A DNA stretch of 64,000 bases from Histomonas meleagridis (Eukaryota > Parabasalia > Tritrichomonadida > Dientamoebidae), in NCBI GenBank assembly GCA_020186115.1, contig WSYJ01000160.1, forward strand, positions 92,529 through 156,528, written 5' to 3'. Shown here piece after piece: positions 60,949 through 64,000 of this stretch. A program made the translations under genes and the position numbers. Position 1 is the stretch's first letter; each line of letters starts with the position of its first letter. The notes beneath the pieces are model-generated. The model ran no database searches and was not told where the DNA came from. It saw only the letters and a list, made by a program, of their open reading frames with translations.

Positions 60949-62949
60949 ATGCTTTTTTTGATTCTTTTCGGGATTCACGCATATCAAATATTCATAGAAG
61001 CAAATGCCACTTTAATTGTCAGTAATAGTGAATTTGAGTCAGGAACGTATAAAGATTACAAATCTAAAACAAAAGCATTAAAATTTTATAATGATGTTAC
61101 CACAATCCCAAAATCAGCTTTCAACAAATGGTCCAAACTTGAAACAGCGATTATTGGTGATACGATTACTACTATTGAATCTGAAGCGTTTTATGGCTGT
61201 ACCAGTTTAGACACCCTCACAATTGGAGATAGTGTGGAGGCTATTGGTTACATGGCATTTTTCTCATGTTCTTTTTTGCAATTAGTCACAATTCCTAAAT
61301 CTGTTACTTCAATTGGAGAATGTGTCTTTACTGGATGTTCATTGCTTTGTGAAATCAAAGTAGATAAGGAAAATCAAAATTATGCTAATTTTAATGATGA
61401 TGGAATTCTATATAATCATGACATTACTTCAATTATATGTTATCCTCAAGGTATTGTGAATGAAGCATTTGAATTTCCTGCCACTGTGACTTCAATATAT
61501 AATTATTCATTTGCCTTTTGTAGCTTAAAAACAATCACCATGAATCAAAACCTTGAGAATATTTACAACTATGCACTTGGTTTCTGTTCAAGTTTAAGAA
61601 CAATTACCTTTTCTGAAAATCTCAAATATATTGGTAATCATGCTTTTATTCAATGTCAGTCACTTAAAACTATTACAATTCCTAACTCAGTTCAACGTAT
61701 TGGAGAAGGTATTTTCGAAAATTGCAAGATAGAATCTGCAATTCTATCAGATTCAATTGAAGAAATTCCAACGAGAGCTTTTTCAAATTGCCTTTACTTA
61801 GAGTCCATAACCTTCCCAAAGAATGTCCGAATAATTGGTTATGGAGCTTTTATGAGTACAAGTTTTACCAAGATTGAAATTCCAAGTACAGTTACGAAAA
61901 TTTGTTCTGAAGCCTTTTCTTTCTGTGTCAATATACAGTCACTTGTCCTAAATGAAGGCCTTGAAGAAATCCAATCTTCAGCTTTTTATGCTTGTAGCTC
62001 ACTAAAAAGTGTCAAAATCCCGAACACAGTCAAAAGTATTGAATCCTTCACTTTTTCAACGTGCAACAAATTGGAGACCGTTACTTTTAGTAACACTTTA
62101 GTTAGCATTGGCGAAAGTTCATTTTCTAAGACAGCATTAAGTAGCATAACATTACCAAACACAGTTAAAACCATTGGTCCAACATCGTTTAGTTCCTGTG
62201 AGGAACTTGCAACGATTCAACTTAATGATGGTCTTGAAGAGATTCTTGATCAAGCATTTGAAGGCTGTATTTTATTACCCAGCGAAATTGTATTACCCAA
62301 TTTTATTAAGAAGATTGGAAATAATCCATTTTCAAAATGCACCAAGATCAAATCTGTCACCATTTCGAATGAAAACAAATATTACACCAACTATGACAAC
62401 AAGGGAATCCTTTACAGTAAAGATGACCAAGGAAAGCTTCAATCGATTATTATTTATCCATCTGGAAAAACAGATTCAACATATGAAACCCCATTAAACC
62501 TCACAGCCATTGGTAGTTATGCGTTTTCTGGCTGTGACAACATAGTCAGTGTATTTATCGAAGAAAATGTCCAAACATTTAATACGCTTTCATTTTATCA
62601 ATGTAAAAACTTAAAATGTATTTATTATCACGGTCATCGTCCACCAACAAATTGTTCAGATAATATATTTTACGGTTTGGCAACAGTATCAATTATGTTG
62701 CCATATGATTTCGAAGGCGAATTTCCAGATTTTGTAGAAGCAAAAGGTGTCATTTTGGACGGATGTCCAAAAGATGAAAAAATCGACGGCAATAGTGGCG
62801 GCAGTAACATTGGAATGATTGTTGGAATTACAATTGGAGTCGTCGCGTTAGTTGCAATAATTATTGGAATAACTGTTTGGGCACTTAAGAGGAAAAAGAG
62901 CAATCAATTTATGTCCGACGAAGTGCTCATTTCGGCAGTGTCAAAGTAA
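60949..62949 (+). CDS. BspA-like leucine-rich-repeat surface protein 3
   Basis: The 666-residue protein has a signal peptide (about 1-20, 'MLFLILFGIHAYQIFIEANA') and about 20 TpLRR repeats ('IGDTITTIESEAFYGCTSL', 'IPNSVQRIGEGIFENC'). One membrane span ('IGMIVGITIGVVALVAIIIGITVWAL') and a short tail follow. Unlike BspA 1 and 2, there is no tandem-repeat stalk. Surface or adhesive role inferred. Confidence 0.9.
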   Translation: MLFLILFGIHAYQIFIEANATLIVSNSEFESGTYKDYKSKTKALKFYNDVTTIPKSAFNKWSKLETAIIGDTITTIESEAFYGCTSLDTLTIGDSVEAIGYMAFFSCSFLQLVTIPKSVTSIGECVFTGCSLLCEIKVDKENQNYANFNDDGILYNHDITSIICYPQGIVNEAFEFPATVTSIYNYSFAFCSLKTITMNQNLENIYNYALGFCSSLRTITFSENLKYIGNHAFIQCQSLKTITIPNSVQRIGEGIFENCKIESAILSDSIEEIPTRAFSNCLYLESITFPKNVRIIGYGAFMSTSFTKIEIPSTVTKICSEAFSFCVNIQSLVLNEGLEEIQSSAFYACSSLKSVKIPNTVKSIESFTFSTCNKLETVTFSNTLVSIGESSFSKTALSSITLPNTVKTIGPTSFSSCEELATIQLNDGLEEILDQAFEGCILLPSEIVLPNFIKKIGNNPFSKCTKIKSVTISNENKYYTNYDNKGILYSKDDQGKLQSIIIYPSGKTDSTYETPLNLTAIGSYAFSGCDNIVSVFIEENVQTFNTLSFYQCKNLKCIYYHGHRPPTNCSDNIFYGLATVSIMLPYDFEGEFPDFVEAKGVILDGCPKDEKIDGNSGGSNIGMIVGITIGVVALVAIIIGITVWALKRKKSNQFMSDEVLISAVSK

Positions 62950-63006
62950 TTAATAAATAAAAATGTGAAAAATAAATAAAATGTGAAGGAAAGCGGAAAA
63001 AATTAT

Positions 63007-63246
63007 TTAATTAAAGAAGTAATTCGTTCTGCACCAGCTCGTGTACGGCTTCATGAGTTCTTTCTGTTCTTTTATTGTAAACGACGCGTCGCCAATTGCC
63101 TCCTCAATATGGAGTGAACTCTTTTGTTTGTGAAAGATTATGATGATATTATCGACCATAATCAAATCTAATGTTACAGCGAAACATATAATGATGATTA
63201 GCTCTGATTTAGTGAAAGTCCTTTCTATTGTTTCACTTGTGGGCAT
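63007..63246 (-). CDS. possible small membrane protein, low support
   Basis: An open frame of about 79 codons from ATG 63246 with a hydrophobic segment ('LIIIICFAVTLDLIMV'), convergent to BspA 3 with a gap of 57 bases. The composition is partly protein-like. No homology recognised; it may be chance or a relic. Confidence 0.3.
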   Translation of the reverse strand: MPTSETIERTFTKSELIIIICFAVTLDLIMVDNIIIIFHKQKSSLHIEEAIGDASFTIKEQKELMKPYTSWCRTNYFFN

Positions 63247-63555
63247 TATGGTGGAAAAGCTGATGTAAAACTTAGTGTTTCTTCTTGCAAAAGAGATTAT
63301 CCATTTGGGCAAGAAATTTAAATGTAGGTGTAAGGACATGCGCGTATCGATTTTTCTTTTTAATTATATTAAGATATTATAAAATATTTATGTATATAAC
63401 ATTAATATAGTTGTGTTTTTTAATTGCATATATTTGTTTATTAATTAATTTTTGGGAAATGTATTTATGTTCTATTTTTGAAGAAAAATTAGTATACACA
63501 GGATTTGATATGATCCAAGTATAACCCATAAAAGATGTTGCATTGGTAATTCCAC

Positions 63556-63771
63556 TTACAGTGTCACAACAATATGCACAACCGCTTTCAGCAATACTAA
63601 TAAATGTTCATCACAATTCAAGGCTGAGACCAAAATTTTGGAAAACTTATGCCCATTCTTAAACTTATGGATAATACCCCAATTTGTTTGACCAATGCCT
63701 TCATCATTAGAAACTGATATAATATGTGGTGATAAAATTCCATTACAAGGAAAGAATTTCTTTGTAAACAT
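63556..63771 (-). pseudogene. possible gene fragment
   Basis: A 71-codon frame with protein-like content ('NDEGIGQTNWGIIHKF'); near its end another frame ('SGCAYCCDTVSGITNATSF') looks more coding-like, suggesting a frame break. Family unknown. Confidence 0.25.
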
Positions 63772-63859
63772 GACTAAAAACTCATATGAAAGTCTAACAA
63801 ATGTTGAGATATTACTTTGAGTGAAATAATCATTTAAGTATTTGGTTCACTAGAATAAA

Positions 63860-64000
63860 TTAGAATGTGTGTGAACGCAAACAATGTAACCCCACCTGGA
63901 GACACGGAGGTTTTGACAAAAGTGCATCCGGGGTGACCCAAACTTGAATACGTTTTTTGGAACATGCTCCGATAAATAAACGGTCGGGAATTGTACGTTA
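63860..64000. other. GC-richer patch, possible structured RNA, cut by the window end
   Basis: The sequence is unlike its surroundings: 'ACCCCACCTGGAGACACGG' pairs in part with 'ATCCGGGGT' downstream, and 'TTTTGACAAAA' can form a hairpin between. It could be part of an RNA gene running out of the window. I could not match it to tRNA, 5S, U-snRNA, SRP or RNase P RNA with confidence. Confidence 0.3.

Noticed and set aside
63860-64000. SRP RNA Alu domain
   Set aside because: TGTAACCCCA recalls the Alu-domain loop, but the rest of the fold and the conserved distal motifs could not be confirmed.

Overview
The window is AT-rich, gene-dense eukaryotic nuclear DNA that looks trichomonad (Parabasalia). 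Tritrichomonas foetus or a close relative is my best guess, from family content rather than a database match. The signs are three BspA-like leucine-rich-repeat surface proteins with one membrane span, three full loci and one fragment of DUF3447-ankyrin genes, long genes without introns (a 6.4 kb TOR kinase), short intergenic gaps, TCA-type initiator-like elements just upstream of some start codons, and stop codons running into TAAA.

Layout. 1-3.1 kb: the 3' part of a mannose-6-phosphate-receptor-like (MRH) membrane protein, a C2-domain protein, and a small secreted-looking protein with an acidic segment, a cationic helix and a Cys-rich tail. 4.1-5.8 kb: DUF3447-ankyrin locus A. 6.4-17.9 kb: housekeeping and signalling genes (TOR kinase, a coiled-coil protein, a LisH-WD40 protein divergent from a WDR83/MORG1-like protein, a Rab GTPase) with one DUF3447 fragment at 13.9 kb. 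18.0-20.8 kb: decayed DUF3447-ankyrin locus B. 21.2-28.8 kb: a BspA-like protein, a GT61-like glycosyltransferase, an NT-C2 protein and a LisH-like protein. 29.0-31.2 kb: the best-preserved ankyrin locus, C. 32.0-40.7 kb: PPP phosphatase, PH-AGC kinase (PKB/Akt-like), a divergent histone H2A/H2B pair, a PP2A B55-like subunit, and a large type I membrane protein. 40.8-54.9 kb: an accessory block of large P-loop GTPase genes (one intact, two decayed, plus duplicated fragments) with a BspA-like gene inside it. 54.9-56.1 kb: a dead Tc1/mariner element. 57.0-57.75 kb: a large TTA microsatellite. 58.8-63.0 kb: a helical-repeat-like protein divergent from ribosomal protein eS17, then a third BspA-like gene. 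The window ends in an unexplained GC-richer patch.

The most unusual signal is in the ankyrin loci. Each ankyrin repeat is followed by an AT-rich spacer of nearly fixed length, exactly 83 nt in 9 of 16 measured cases and related in sequence across three loci on both strands. The spacer normally shifts frame or carries stops. In loci A and C the 29-residue ankyrin segments between spacers are all open. This looks like an unusual intron-like element placed once per repeat, without the published Trichomonas vaginalis splice signals. The second notable story is the GTPase block, where inverted duplication, conversion-like mosaicism, nonsense changes and a 32-bp tandem duplication can be read base by base.

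Several frame breaks lie in homopolymer runs (3.08, 19.8 and 31.18 kb), so assembly error is a live alternative there. All assignments come from motif reading; no database search was run.
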